This document shows, piece after piece, positions 45,064 to 54,000 of a stretch of DNA of 64,000 bases (position 1 is the stretch's first letter; each line of letters opens with the position of its first letter). The notes under the pieces were generated by a model. That model did no database searches, was not told where the DNA came from, and saw only the letters and a program-made list of their open reading frames with translations. Origin of the DNA: Allomuricauda sp. CP2A. GTDB lineage: Bacteria > Bacteroidota > Bacteroidia > Flavobacteriales > Flavobacteriaceae. The position numbers were made by a program, and so were the translations under genes. Where the stretch lies: assembly GCF_001683915.1 (NCBI RefSeq), contig NZ_LXTT01000117.1:1-64000 (forward strand), written 5' to 3'.

Positions 45064-48000
45064 CGGTTTTGCATTTTAAGTTGCAGCTCACTTTTCCAAC
45101 TGTATAGCACGGGCACCACAAACAAGGTGATCAATGCGATCAGCATACCTCCAAAACTTGGAATAGCCATCGGAATCATGATGTCACTTCCTCTACCCGT
45201 ACTGGTAAGCACGGGCAGAAGTGCCAAAATGGTGGTCGCTGTGGTCATTAAACATGGTCTGATTCGTTTTTCGCCTGCTTCCAATACCGAAGCACGGATG
45301 TTTTTCAAGTTGTCCGGTTTGTTCTTATCAAAAGTTTGGGTAAGGTAGGTGGCCATCACTACCCCGTCATCCGTGGCAATTCCGAACAAGGCAATAAAAC
45401 CTACCCAAACGGCCACACTCAGGTTAATGGTGTGCATTTGGAAAAGGTCTCTTAGGTTTTCACCCATAAAACTGAAATTCAAGAACCAATCCTGACCGTA
45501 GAACCAAATCATTAAAAAGCCACCTGCAAAAGCTACCGCAATTCCAGAAAATACCATCAAGGATGTGGCCACCGACCTAAACTGAAAGTAAAGAATCAAA
45601 AAGATGATCAATAGGGCCAAGGGAACCACCACGGACAAGGTTTTTTCGGCACGTAACTGGTTCTCATACGTCCCGGTAAATTTATAGCTGATGCCTTTTG
45701 GCACCACCAATTCGCCACTTTCTATTTTTTCTTCAATCTTGGCTTGTGCATTTTCCACCACATTGACCTCTGCATAGCCATCTTGCTTATCAAATAGCAC
45801 ATATCCCACCAAAAAGGTATCCTCGCTTTTAATGGCCTGTGGTCCTTGTTCATAACGGATGCTTACCAATTCGCTCAATGGAACAGGACTTCCTTTTTGC
45901 ACGGGAACATAAATATTTTCCAAATCGGTTGGGTTTTCCCGAAGTTCCCTTGGGTAGCGCACCCGAACACCGTAACGCTCCCTTCCTTCCACGGTTTGGG
46001 TCAATGTCATACCGCCAATGGCAACCTCAAGAATTTGCTGCACATCTTCAATCACAAGTCCATAGCGCACCAATTTTTCACGGTCAATATCAATGAGAAG
46101 ATAGGGTTTCCCAACAATTCGGTCTGCAAAAACAGCTTCATCTTTAACCCCTGCAGCTTCTTTTAAAATAGGTTCGAGTTGAAGGCCAAAGTCCTCAATT
46201 TCTTTTAAATCCTGGCCTTTCACTTTAATTCCCATCGGAGCTCGCATTCCTGTTTGAAGCATCACCAGACGCGTTTCAATGGGTTGCAGTTTTGGTGCGG
46301 AAGTGACACCTGGCAATTTGGTCACCTTTACAATTTCATTCCAAATATCATCCGGGTTTTTAATCTCGGGACGCCAGTTACGGAAGTATTCACCATCAGT
46401 ATTAGGAATTAAAAGACTACGATCTATTCGCAATGGTTCGCTCACGTGGTCTTCAGCATAATTCTGCTCGTTACTCACTTCCAAATTTGGATTGGCCAAT
46501 ACTTTTCCGTTGCTCAGCTCAAAATATCCATCGGGATTGATTTTGAATCGTTGTGGACTTCCAGCATCATTTTTCTGGTACTCTGACCGATACTGAATAA
46601 TGTTCTCGTACATGGAAAGTGGTGCGGGGTCCAATGCCGATTCCGTCCGCCCTGCTTTCCCCACTACAGTTTGAATTTCAGGGATGGTGGCCACGGCCAT
46701 ATCCAATTGCTGCAACACCCTTTTGTTTTCCTCCACGCCGGCATGTGGCAAGGAAGTGGGCATCAACAAGAAAGAACCTTCATTTAAGGAAGGCATGAAC
46801 TCTTGGCCTGTATTCCGCATGATCATGAATCCAAATACCACAATCACCGTCGGAATGGACAAGAACAACAATTTGTTTTCCAAGGCCCATGTCAAAATGC
46901 GGCTGTAATTTTTTCTGAAGAGATAAAAGCCCCCTAACAATACGCCACAAATCAGTGCAACAAAAATCAAGTTGATGAAAATACTACGGTCAAAGCCCAA
47001 GGGTCTCCAATAGGTGGCCAACAAGAATGCAATGGTAGTAATGCAAATGCCCACATTGAGCATTCCTGCTTGTTTTTCATCAATAATCTGCTTCAATTTG
47101 AGGACTCCTGAAACGCCAAAGGCCAGCAATGCCAAGCCCAACCAATATCCAAAACCGATAGCAACCATTCCCAAGGCAATCAAAATCCCGTTCCAGATAT
47201 ATTTGAATAGGTGATTTGGGCTTTTCTTTCTAAAAATGATGGCCGCAAAAGGCGGAATCAAAAAGAGCGCTACAATGATGGAAGCCGTTAACGCCATGGT
47301 CTTGGTAAAAGCCAACGGACGAAACAATTTTCCTTCGGCACCCACCATGGTAAAAACAGGGATAAAACTGATGATGGTCGTTAAAATGGCCGTTAAGATC
47401 GCCCCTGAAACTTCAGCGGTGGCATTGTAGACCACTTCATCAATAGGGAGGTTTCCTTCATTCTCATCCCTATGCCTAATAATGTTTTCGGATAAAATTA
47501 CCCCAACATCCACCATGGTTCCAATAGCAATGGCAATACCCGAAAGGGCCACAATATTGGCATCAACTCCAAAGAGTTTCATGGAAATGAACACCATGAG
47601 CACTGCAATGGGCAACAGGCCAGAAATCAAAATAGAGGCCCTGAGATTGAACACCATGACCACGATCACCAAAATGGTGATAAGAATTTCAAGGGTCAAG
47701 GCTTCATTTAGGGTTCCCAGGGTTTCTTGGATGAGTTCTGTTCTATCATAAAAAGGAACAATGGTAAGTTGCGAAGTGGTTCCATCTTTCAATTCTTTGG
47801 ATGGAAGCCCTGCACTCAATTCTTTTATTTTTTCCTTTACGTTATTGATGACCTCCAGTGGGTTGGCTCCATATCGGGCCACAACCACACCGCCCACCAC
47901 TTCTGCGCCTTCCTTGTCCAAAATCCCTCTTCGAACAGCAGGCCCCAAGGAAACATTGGCTACATCCTTAATTCGAATAGCCGTATAATCCGTTGAAGTG

Positions 48001-48797
48001 ACCACGGCGTTTTTGATGTCGTCCAAAGATTTGATGTATCCCAACCCACGCACCAAATATTCCGCTTTATTGATCTCCAAGGTCTGTGCCCCAATATCCC
48101 GATTGCTCTGCTTTACGGCCATCACAATTTGGTCAAGGCCAATGTTGTACTGCTTCAACAATTCTGGGTCTACATCCACTTGGTATTCCTGAACAAATCC
48201 ACCGATGGAAGCCACTTCAGACACACCCGATGCGGAAGACAGGGCATATTTTACATAGTAATCCTGTACGCTTCGCAGTTCTTGCAGATCCCATCCTCCC
48301 GTTACATTACCATCTTTATCACGGCCCTCCAAAGTGTACCAAAAAATTTGTCCCAAAGCGGTGGCATCGGGTCCCAAGGCCGGGTTTACCCCTTCTGGCA
48401 GTAAATTATTGGGCAAGGAATTGAGTTTTTCCAGAATTCGACTGCGGCTCCAATAGAACTCTACTTCTTCCTCAAAAATGATATAGATACTCGAAAACCC
48501 GAACATCGAAGAACTTCGGATGGTCTTCACCCCTGGAATACCCAATAAAGAAGTCGTTAACGGATAGGTAATCTGATCCTCAATATCTTGTGGAGAGCGT
48601 CCTGGCCATTTGGTGAACACAATTTGTTGGTTTTCACCAATATCTGGGATGGCATCCACAGCAACGGGGTTACTTGGCAAAAATCCCGTATTCCAATTGA
48701 AAGGTGTATGTACCGTTCCCCAACCAATAATAAGCAGGAGCAGCAAAATGGCCACTAATTTGTTGTCTATGAGAAATTTGATGCTTTTGTTCAGCAT
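45060..48797 (-). CDS. cusA: CusA/CzcA-family heavy-metal RND efflux pump
   Basis: This 1245-residue heavy-metal-efflux RND pump begins with a typical first helix (IDNKLVAILLLLLIIGWG), then AVDAIPDIGENQQIVFTKWPG. The TM4 proton-relay region is IGTMVDVGVILSENIIRHRD. A Met-containing central segment reads MLQTGMRAPMGIKVKG. The protein is about 200 residues longer than E. coli CusA, because of an inserted membrane block (about 525-640) and an expanded periplasmic segment (about 725-840). It exports Cu(I)/Ag(I) or related metals across the envelope with CusB and the TolC-like channel. Confidence 0.93.
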   Translation of the reverse strand: MLNKSIKFLIDNKLVAILLLLLIIGWGTVHTPFNWNTGFLPSNPVAVDAIPDIGENQQIVFTKWPGRSPQDIEDQITYPLTTSLLGIPGVKTIRSSSMFGFSSIYIIFEEEVEFYWSRSRILEKLNSLPNNLLPEGVNPALGPDATALGQIFWYTLEGRDKDGNVTGGWDLQELRSVQDYYVKYALSSASGVSEVASIGGFVQEYQVDVDPELLKQYNIGLDQIVMAVKQSNRDIGAQTLEINKAEYLVRGLGYIKSLDDIKNAVVTSTDYTAIRIKDVANVSLGPAVRRGILDKEGAEVVGGVVVARYGANPLEVINNVKEKIKELSAGLPSKELKDGTTSQLTIVPFYDRTELIQETLGTLNEALTLEILITILVIVVMVFNLRASILISGLLPIAVLMVFISMKLFGVDANIVALSGIAIAIGTMVDVGVILSENIIRHRDENEGNLPIDEVVYNATAEVSGAILTAILTTIISFIPVFTMVGAEGKLFRPLAFTKTMALTASIIVALFLIPPFAAIIFRKKSPNHLFKYIWNGILIALGMVAIGFGYWLGLALLAFGVSGVLKLKQIIDEKQAGMLNVGICITTIAFLLATYWRPLGFDRSIFINLIFVALICGVLLGGFYLFRKNYSRILTWALENKLLFLSIPTVIVVFGFMIMRNTGQEFMPSLNEGSFLLMPTSLPHAGVEENKRVLQQLDMAVATIPEIQTVVGKAGRTESALDPAPLSMYENIIQYRSEYQKNDAGSPQRFKINPDGYFELSNGKVLANPNLEVSNEQNYAEDHVSEPLRIDRSLLIPNTDGEYFRNWRPEIKNPDDIWNEIVKVTKLPGVTSAPKLQPIETRLVMLQTGMRAPMGIKVKGQDLKEIEDFGLQLEPILKEAAGVKDEAVFADRIVGKPYLLIDIDREKLVRYGLVIEDVQQILEVAIGGMTLTQTVEGRERYGVRVRYPRELRENPTDLENIYVPVQKGSPVPLSELVSIRYEQGPQAIKSEDTFLVGYVLFDKQDGYAEVNVVENAQAKIEEKIESGELVVPKGISYKFTGTYENQLRAEKTLSVVVPLALLIIFLILYFQFRSVATSLMVFSGIAVAFAGGFLMIWFYGQDWFLNFSFMGENLRDLFQMHTINLSVAVWVGFIALFGIATDDGVVMATYLTQTFDKNKPDNLKNIRASVLEAGEKRIRPCLMTTATTILALLPVLTSTGRGSDIMIPMAIPSFGGMLIALITLFVVPVLYSWKSELQLKMQNR

Positions 48798-48888
48798 AAG
48801 GGTTTGATTTAAACATTAGATCGACACAAAACATGCATAAATGCACACGCCCAATCGCGTGGATCGGGTTAATTCAATCTATGTTAAA

Positions 48889-49275
48889 TCAAATACGGAA
48901 AGTCTGATCAAGAATCTGCACATCCCGTATCAATGGAGGCGGGTTGTACTCACTGAAGGGAGTAGATTCTTCCGAATCAATTTCGAAAAGTTGAAAATAG
49001 GTATGGACAAAGCTTACCAAGAAGACTTGCTGGTCCAAACTAAAGTTTTCAAAGGACATTTTTAGGTCGTCTTGACCTTGAACGGTGAACGATTCATCAT
49101 CACAGCACGATTTTTCCATCTTCATGTCCATGCCGCAATCATCGGCGTGCGCAAAGAAAGAAATATCCATCACCCGACCCATACAAATATGCTTGTCCAC
49201 TGTCCAGGAAACCGTGGAAGCCAACAGCAAAAATGCCATTACCGAGGATACTATTTGATGAAAAATCTGCTTCAT
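48889..49275 (-). CDS. HYC_CC_PP family protein
   Basis: This 128-residue secreted protein has a signal peptide (about 1-24). The family pattern is visible: H29/C31 in DKHIC, C47, a CC pair at 57-58 and PP near the end (NPPPL). The Met/Cys content (CGMDMKMEKSCC) suggests metal binding. It lies first in the copper cluster, 91 nt upstream of the CusA gene, and may be the leading gene of the unit. The exact function of the family is not known to me. Confidence 0.8.
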   Translation of the reverse strand: MKQIFHQIVSSVMAFLLLASTVSWTVDKHICMGRVMDISFFAHADDCGMDMKMEKSCCDDESFTVQGQDDLKMSFENFSLDQQVFLVSFVHTYFQLFEIDSEESTPFSEYNPPPLIRDVQILDQTFRI

Positions 49276-49282
49276 TCGACTA

Positions 49283-49290
49283 CAAAACTA
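49283..49290 (-). promoter_or_regulatory. -7 box candidate for the copper cluster
   Basis: The minus strand reads TAGTTTTG, a perfect TAnnTTTG, 7 nt upstream of the HYC_CC_PP start. The -33 TTG is not at the usual spacing. Confidence 0.35.
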
Positions 49291-49359
49291 CAAAATATAT
49301 CAATTTATTGCTTTGTTTAACAGAAGATTAAAAACAACCGGACCGTAAGTTACACTTTC

Positions 49360-49392
49360 TTTGTCGTACAAATTCACTATTCAATACATTTG
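49360..49392 (+). promoter_or_regulatory. Promoter of the GAF-domain gene
   Basis: TTTG (49360-49363) and TACATTTG (49385-49392) are 21 nt apart, matching the Bacteroidota consensus. The predicted start near 49398 leaves about 10 nt of leader. An in-frame TTG at 49390 lies inside the -7 box, which excludes it as the translation start. Confidence 0.7.
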
Positions 49393-49407
49393 CAAAAAAA
49401 TTACCCC

Positions 49408-49860
49408 ATGTTGAAATCATTGGAACCCAAGGTGCTTGAAATTGTGCAAGAAAAAACCAAATCCGTGGACACCCGCTTGGGTGAAATCTGCGAACTTTTG
49501 CGCAATAATGTCGATTATTACGATTGGGTCGGGTTTTACTTTAAAAATGGGGACAAACAGGAGTTAAAGTTGGGACCCTACGCCGGAGCCCCCACCGACC
49601 ACACCATTATCCCCTTTGGGAAAGGCATTTGCGGACAAGTGGCCGTGAGCAACCAAAACTTTGTGGTGCCCGATGTAGCTGCGCAGGACAACTATATTGC
49701 CTGTAGCATTACGGTGAAGGCCGAAATTGTGGTTCCCTTGTTCGTGAATGGTGAAAATGTGGGTCAAATCGACATCGATTCCAACACCCCGGACCCCTTT
49801 ACGGAAGAGGACGAACGCTTTTTGGAATTCATCAACCAAAAGGTGGCCGAAATTCTGTAA
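49408..49860 (+). CDS. GAF-domain protein, free-methionine-(R)-sulfoxide reductase-like
   Basis: This protein has 150 residues from the ATG at 49408. It is a single GAF domain resembling fRMsr: YYDWVGFYFKNG, then LKLGPYAGAP, IPFGKGICGQVAVSN (C75), VPDVAAQDNYIACS (C99), IVVPLFVNGENVGQIDIDS. Two of the usual three conserved cysteines are present; the first, normally in the segment after GPF, is replaced (GAPTDHTI). Reduction of free methionine sulfoxide is the family activity, but recycling chemistry may differ here. It stands just upstream of purH. Confidence 0.82.
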   Translation: MLKSLEPKVLEIVQEKTKSVDTRLGEICELLRNNVDYYDWVGFYFKNGDKQELKLGPYAGAPTDHTIIPFGKGICGQVAVSNQNFVVPDVAAQDNYIACSITVKAEIVVPLFVNGENVGQIDIDSNTPDPFTEEDERFLEFINQKVAEIL

Positions 49861-49912
49861 AACTATTTCCATTTTGTTGATAACCCGTTCTGCTTTTTAG
49901 GTACAAATCGAG

Positions 49913-49920
49913 TACTTTTG
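49913..49920 (+). promoter_or_regulatory. -7 box of purH
   Basis: TACTTTTG matches TAnnTTTG and ends 31 nt before the purH ATG. No TTG at the expected -33 distance. Confidence 0.45.
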
Positions 49921-49951
49921 TGTGCTTAAGAAATTGATTTTTAAGACACCA

Positions 49952-51484
49952 ATGAAGACTGCCAAAAAAGCCTCTGCTGCATTAATTTCCGTATTTCATA
50001 AAGACGGATTGGAACCTATTGTAAAAAAACTGGATGAACTCGGTGTAACCCTTTATTCTACTGGGGGAACCGAAAAGTTTATCCGTGACCTGGGCATCGA
50101 TGTGGTGCCTGTTGAGGATGTTACCAGTTACCCTTCCATTTTGGGAGGCCGCGTTAAAACCCTGCACCCAAAAGTGTTTGGCGGCATTTTGAACCGTCAG
50201 GACAATGATAGCGATGTGGCCCAAATGGAGGAATTTGAGATTCCGCAGTTGGATATTGTCATTGTGGACCTTTACCCTTTTGAAAAAACGGTGGCCAGTG
50301 GGGCATCGGAACAAGATATTATAGAAAAAATTGATATTGGAGGCATCTCTCTCATCAGGGCCGCTGCCAAAAATTTCAAGGATGTGCTTTGTGTTTCATC
50401 CATGGAAGATTATGAAGATTTCCTGAACGTAATTTCCGAAGGAAATGGCATTACAACCTTGGAAGACCGCAAGCGATTTGCCACCAAAGCGTTCAATGTT
50501 TCATCCCATTACGATACGGCTATTTTTAACTACTTCAACAAGGAAAAAGAAGAAACCGTATTGAAAATCAGCGAGACCAAAGGTCAAGTATTGCGCTACG
50601 GAGAAAACCCCCATCAAAAAGGGTATTTCTTTGGCGACTTTGAGGCCATGTTCACTAAATTGCACGGCAAGGAACTGTCCTACAACAACCTTTTGGATGT
50701 GGATGCTGCCGTAAACTTAATGGGCGAATTTAAAAACGATGACCCGACTTTCGCCATTTTAAAACACAACAATGCTTGTGGGTTGGCCACTCGCAGCACC
50801 ATCAGTCAAGCCTATGTGGATGCCTTGGCGGGCGACCCGGTCTCGGCCTTTGGGGGAATCTTGATTTCAAATGTTGAAATTGACAAGCCTACCGCAGAGG
50901 AAATCCATAAATTGTTCTGTGAAGTGGTCATTGCGCCAAGTTATGCGGATGATGCTTTGGAAATTTTGAAAGGCAAGAAGAATCGAATCATTCTTGTCCA
51001 AAATGAAACAGCATTGCCAGACACTTTGGTACGGACTTGTTTGAACGGTGTTTTGGTTCAGGATAAAGATTCCAAGACCGATACGAAAGAAGACCTCAAC
51101 CCTGTTACAGATAAAAAACCAACTCCAGAAGAAATTGAGGACTTGATTTTTGCCTCCAAATTGTGCAAGCACACCAAAAGCAACACCATAGTTTTGGCCA
51201 AGAACAAACAATTGTGCGCCAGTGGAACAGGTCAGACCTCACGTGTGGATGCCTTGAACCAAGCCATACACAAAGCGCAGTCTTTTAATTTTGATTTGGA
51301 GGGGGCTGTAATGGCGAGCGATGCGTTCTTCCCTTTCCCCGATTGTGTGGAGATTGCAGATAAGGCAGGCATTAAAAGTGTAATCCAACCCGGAGGGTCC
51401 ATAAAAGATCAATTGAGCATTGATTATTGCAACGAAAATGGATTGGCCATGGTGATGACAGGCACACGGCATTTTAAACATTAA
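49952..51484 (+). CDS. purH: Bifunctional AICAR transformylase / IMP cyclohydrolase
   Basis: This protein has 510 residues from the ATG at 49952 (MKTAKKASAALISVFHK); an upstream GTG frame is less likely. The N-terminal MGS-like IMP cyclohydrolase half has GTEKFIRDLGI and GGRVKTLHPKVFGGIL. The C-terminal AICARFT half has LRYGENPHQKGYFFG, LKHNNACGLA, DPVSAFGGI and SDAFFPFPD. It catalyses the last two steps of purine synthesis to IMP. It is followed by mreB 54 nt later. Confidence 0.97.
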   Translation: MKTAKKASAALISVFHKDGLEPIVKKLDELGVTLYSTGGTEKFIRDLGIDVVPVEDVTSYPSILGGRVKTLHPKVFGGILNRQDNDSDVAQMEEFEIPQLDIVIVDLYPFEKTVASGASEQDIIEKIDIGGISLIRAAAKNFKDVLCVSSMEDYEDFLNVISEGNGITTLEDRKRFATKAFNVSSHYDTAIFNYFNKEKEETVLKISETKGQVLRYGENPHQKGYFFGDFEAMFTKLHGKELSYNNLLDVDAAVNLMGEFKNDDPTFAILKHNNACGLATRSTISQAYVDALAGDPVSAFGGILISNVEIDKPTAEEIHKLFCEVVIAPSYADDALEILKGKKNRIILVQNETALPDTLVRTCLNGVLVQDKDSKTDTKEDLNPVTDKKPTPEEIEDLIFASKLCKHTKSNTIVLAKNKQLCASGTGQTSRVDALNQAIHKAQSFNFDLEGAVMASDAFFPFPDCVEIADKAGIKSVIQPGGSIKDQLSIDYCNENGLAMVMTGTRHFKH

Positions 51485-51538
51485 TTTTAGTACATTAGCC
51501 GATAATTTTTACCGTTAATCCGAAAATAAACGCTTTTT

Positions 51539-52567
51539 ATGGGATTTTTCGATTTCATGACCGAGGAAATTGCCATTGACCTCGGCACCGCAAATACCCT
51601 GATCATCCATCTGGACAAAGTGGTGGTTGACAGTCCTTCCATTGTAGCGAGGGATCGCGTATCAGGGAAAATAATCGCGGTGGGACGCGAAGCCAATATG
51701 ATGCAGGGGAAAACCCATGAAAACATCAAGACCATAAGACCGTTAAAGGATGGGGTAATCGCCGACTTTGATGCTTCGGAAAAGATGATCAATATGTTCA
51801 TCAAAAATATTCCGGCACTGAAGAAAAAATGGTTTCCGCCGGCTTTGCGGATGGTCATCTGTATCCCCTCAGGAATTACGGAAGTGGAAATGCGTGCGGT
51901 ACGTGAGTCCGCGGAACGCGTGAACGGTAAAGAAGTCTATCTGATCCACGAGCCCATGGCCGCTGCCATTGGTATCGGTTTGGATATTATGCAGCCCAAA
52001 GGGAATATGATCGTGGATATTGGTGGAGGAACTACCGAGATTGCGGTAATTGCATTGGGCGGTATTGTTTGTGACAAATCAGTGAAAATTGCGGGTGACG
52101 TGTTCACCAACGATATTATTTATTATATGCGCACCCAACACAACCTCTATGTGGGGGAGAGCACTGCCGAGGCCATAAAAATTGAGATTGGATCCGCTAC
52201 CGAGGATTTAAAATCCCCGCCAGATGACAAATCCATCCAAGGTCGGGATCTTTTGACCGGAAAACCCAAACAGGTTCAGGTTTCTTATCGAGAAATTGCC
52301 AAAGCTTTGGACAAAAGTATTTTGCGGGTCGAGGATGCTGTTATGGAAACCTTGTCCCAAACCCCTCCAGAATTGGCTGCTGATATTTACAACACCGGAA
52401 TTTATTTGGCCGGAGGTGGTTCCATGTTGAGAGGGTTGGACAGAAGGTTGTCGCAAAAGACCGATCTACCGGTCTATATTGCAGAAGATCCTCTAAGGGC
52501 CGTGGTACGGGGAACAGGGATTGCGCTTAAAAATTTGGAACGCTACAAGAGCATCTTGATCAAGTAG
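51539..52567 (+). CDS. mreB: Rod shape-determining protein MreB
   Basis: This 342-residue bacterial actin has the phosphate-1 motif AIDLGTANTLI, the central DIGGGTTEIAVI motif and adenosine-region AGGGSMLRGLDRRL. It polymerises beneath the membrane and directs the elongasome. It is the first gene of mreB-mreC-mreD-mrdA-rodA. Confidence 0.98.
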   Translation: MGFFDFMTEEIAIDLGTANTLIIHLDKVVVDSPSIVARDRVSGKIIAVGREANMMQGKTHENIKTIRPLKDGVIADFDASEKMINMFIKNIPALKKKWFPPALRMVICIPSGITEVEMRAVRESAERVNGKEVYLIHEPMAAAIGIGLDIMQPKGNMIVDIGGGTTEIAVIALGGIVCDKSVKIAGDVFTNDIIYYMRTQHNLYVGESTAEAIKIEIGSATEDLKSPPDDKSIQGRDLLTGKPKQVQVSYREIAKALDKSILRVEDAVMETLSQTPPELAADIYNTGIYLAGGGSMLRGLDRRLSQKTDLPVYIAEDPLRAVVRGTGIALKNLERYKSILIK

Positions 52568-52628
52568 ATTGAAACTTCGTTGTTTCTTACGGCTTGATGC
52601 GTTCAAACTTTCTTAACGATACGATTGC

Positions 52629-53444
52629 ATGCAACGGATCATCAACTTTATCCTACGTAATAGAAATGCCTTCCTCTACAGCTTTCTTGCGCTTATTTCG
52701 TTGGTGATCACCGTCCAATCACATTCCTACCATCAGTCCAAATTCTTTAATTCTTCCAAGTGGTTAACAGGCAATGTCTATGGCACGGCTTCGGATATAT
52801 CCTCTTATTTTAACCTCAGGGAAGAAAACAATAGATTGGTCAATGAAAATGAGCGTCTCCACAGAATGCTTTTCAATGCCGAAAATTCCGTGATTGAACC
52901 TTTGGATTCAACCCTTTTGGATTACGGAGTCTTGAGTGCACATCTCATTAAGAACAGTTTTACTTCGCCCCGTAATTATGTCACCATAGACAAAGGAAAA
53001 AAACAGGGCGTGAAACAGGATATGGGCGTGATCACCACAAAAGGTATTTTGGGGATCGTTGAGAATGTTTCCAACAATTTTGCCACGGTACAGAGTGTAC
53101 TCAACACAAAATCAAACATTAATGCCAAAATCAAACATACCAATTACTTTGGGTCGCTTGTCTGGGATGCCAAAGATTACACAGTGGTGCAATTGGTGGA
53201 CATTCCAAGATTGGTGCCCTTGGTGGTCGGGGATACCATTGTAACTGGGGGAATGTCAAGTATTTTTCCAGAGAATGTTCCCATTGGGATCATAAAAAAA
53301 TATGACCTCAATGCATCCAAAAGTTTTTACAATATTGATGTTGAACTGTTCAACGACATGGTCAACATAAAGAACGTTTACCTTATAGAGAACAAAAATC
53401 GGGAAGAAATAAAAGCTTTGGAATCAACCACCGCAAATGAATAA
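52629..53444 (+). CDS. mreC: Rod shape-determining protein MreC
   Basis: This 271-residue protein has one N-terminal membrane helix (about 10-30), a coiled-coil segment (about 55-85, REENNRLVNENERLHRML) and the periplasmic MreC beta domains (GKKQGVKQDMGVITTKGILGIV; DTIVTGGMSSIFPENVPIG). It links MreB/MreD to penicillin-binding protein 2. Its stop overlaps the mreD start by 8 nt. Confidence 0.95.
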   Translation: MQRIINFILRNRNAFLYSFLALISLVITVQSHSYHQSKFFNSSKWLTGNVYGTASDISSYFNLREENNRLVNENERLHRMLFNAENSVIEPLDSTLLDYGVLSAHLIKNSFTSPRNYVTIDKGKKQGVKQDMGVITTKGILGIVENVSNNFATVQSVLNTKSNINAKIKHTNYFGSLVWDAKDYTVVQLVDIPRLVPLVVGDTIVTGGMSSIFPENVPIGIIKKYDLNASKSFYNIDVELFNDMVNIKNVYLIENKNREEIKALESTTANE

Positions 53445-53943
53445 CACTGTATTCCTAAATACCATTCGGTTCGTTCTACTGGTCCTTACCCAGGTGTTGA
53501 TCTTTAACAATCTTCACTTTATGGGGTACATAAACCCAATGGTCTATGTGATATTCTTTTACTGGTACCCCATAAAAAGCAACAGGGCCTTGTTCATGGT
53601 CACTTCCTTTTTGTTGGGGTTCATCATTGATGTTTTTTCAGACACTCTGGCGCTCCACGCCATGGCGTCTTTGACTATTGCCTATGCAAGACCGGTTATC
53701 ATGCGGTTTTGTTTTGGCGTAAATTACGAGTTTCAAAATTTCAGTTTTAAGAACACTACAAAGGTGCAACGTATCACCTTTTTGGCCTTGCTCATTTTTA
53801 TACATCAAATTGTATACTTTTCCTTGGAAATTTTAAGTATTTCCCACTTCCTTTTAATTTTGAAAAAGGTTTTTACCACAGGTATTGTAACTTTGATACT
53901 TTGTACACTCTTTAGTTCACTTTTTAGCCCGCAAAGCGAATAA
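53437..53943 (+). CDS. mreD: Rod shape-determining protein MreD
   Basis: This 168-residue hydrophobic protein has about five membrane helices. The position between mreC and mrdA, the size and the overlapping start identify it; the sequence itself is weakly conserved, as usual for MreD. It is part of the elongasome membrane complex. Confidence 0.88.
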   Translation: MNNTVFLNTIRFVLLVLTQVLIFNNLHFMGYINPMVYVIFFYWYPIKSNRALFMVTSFLLGFIIDVFSDTLALHAMASLTIAYARPVIMRFCFGVNYEFQNFSFKNTTKVQRITFLALLIFIHQIVYFSLEILSISHFLLILKKVFTTGIVTLILCTLFSSLFSPQSE

Positions 53944-54000
53944 AACAGGTATTGCTTCGTTGAAGTACTGTAGGGCTTTGGGTTTATAAATAGGTCTTAA

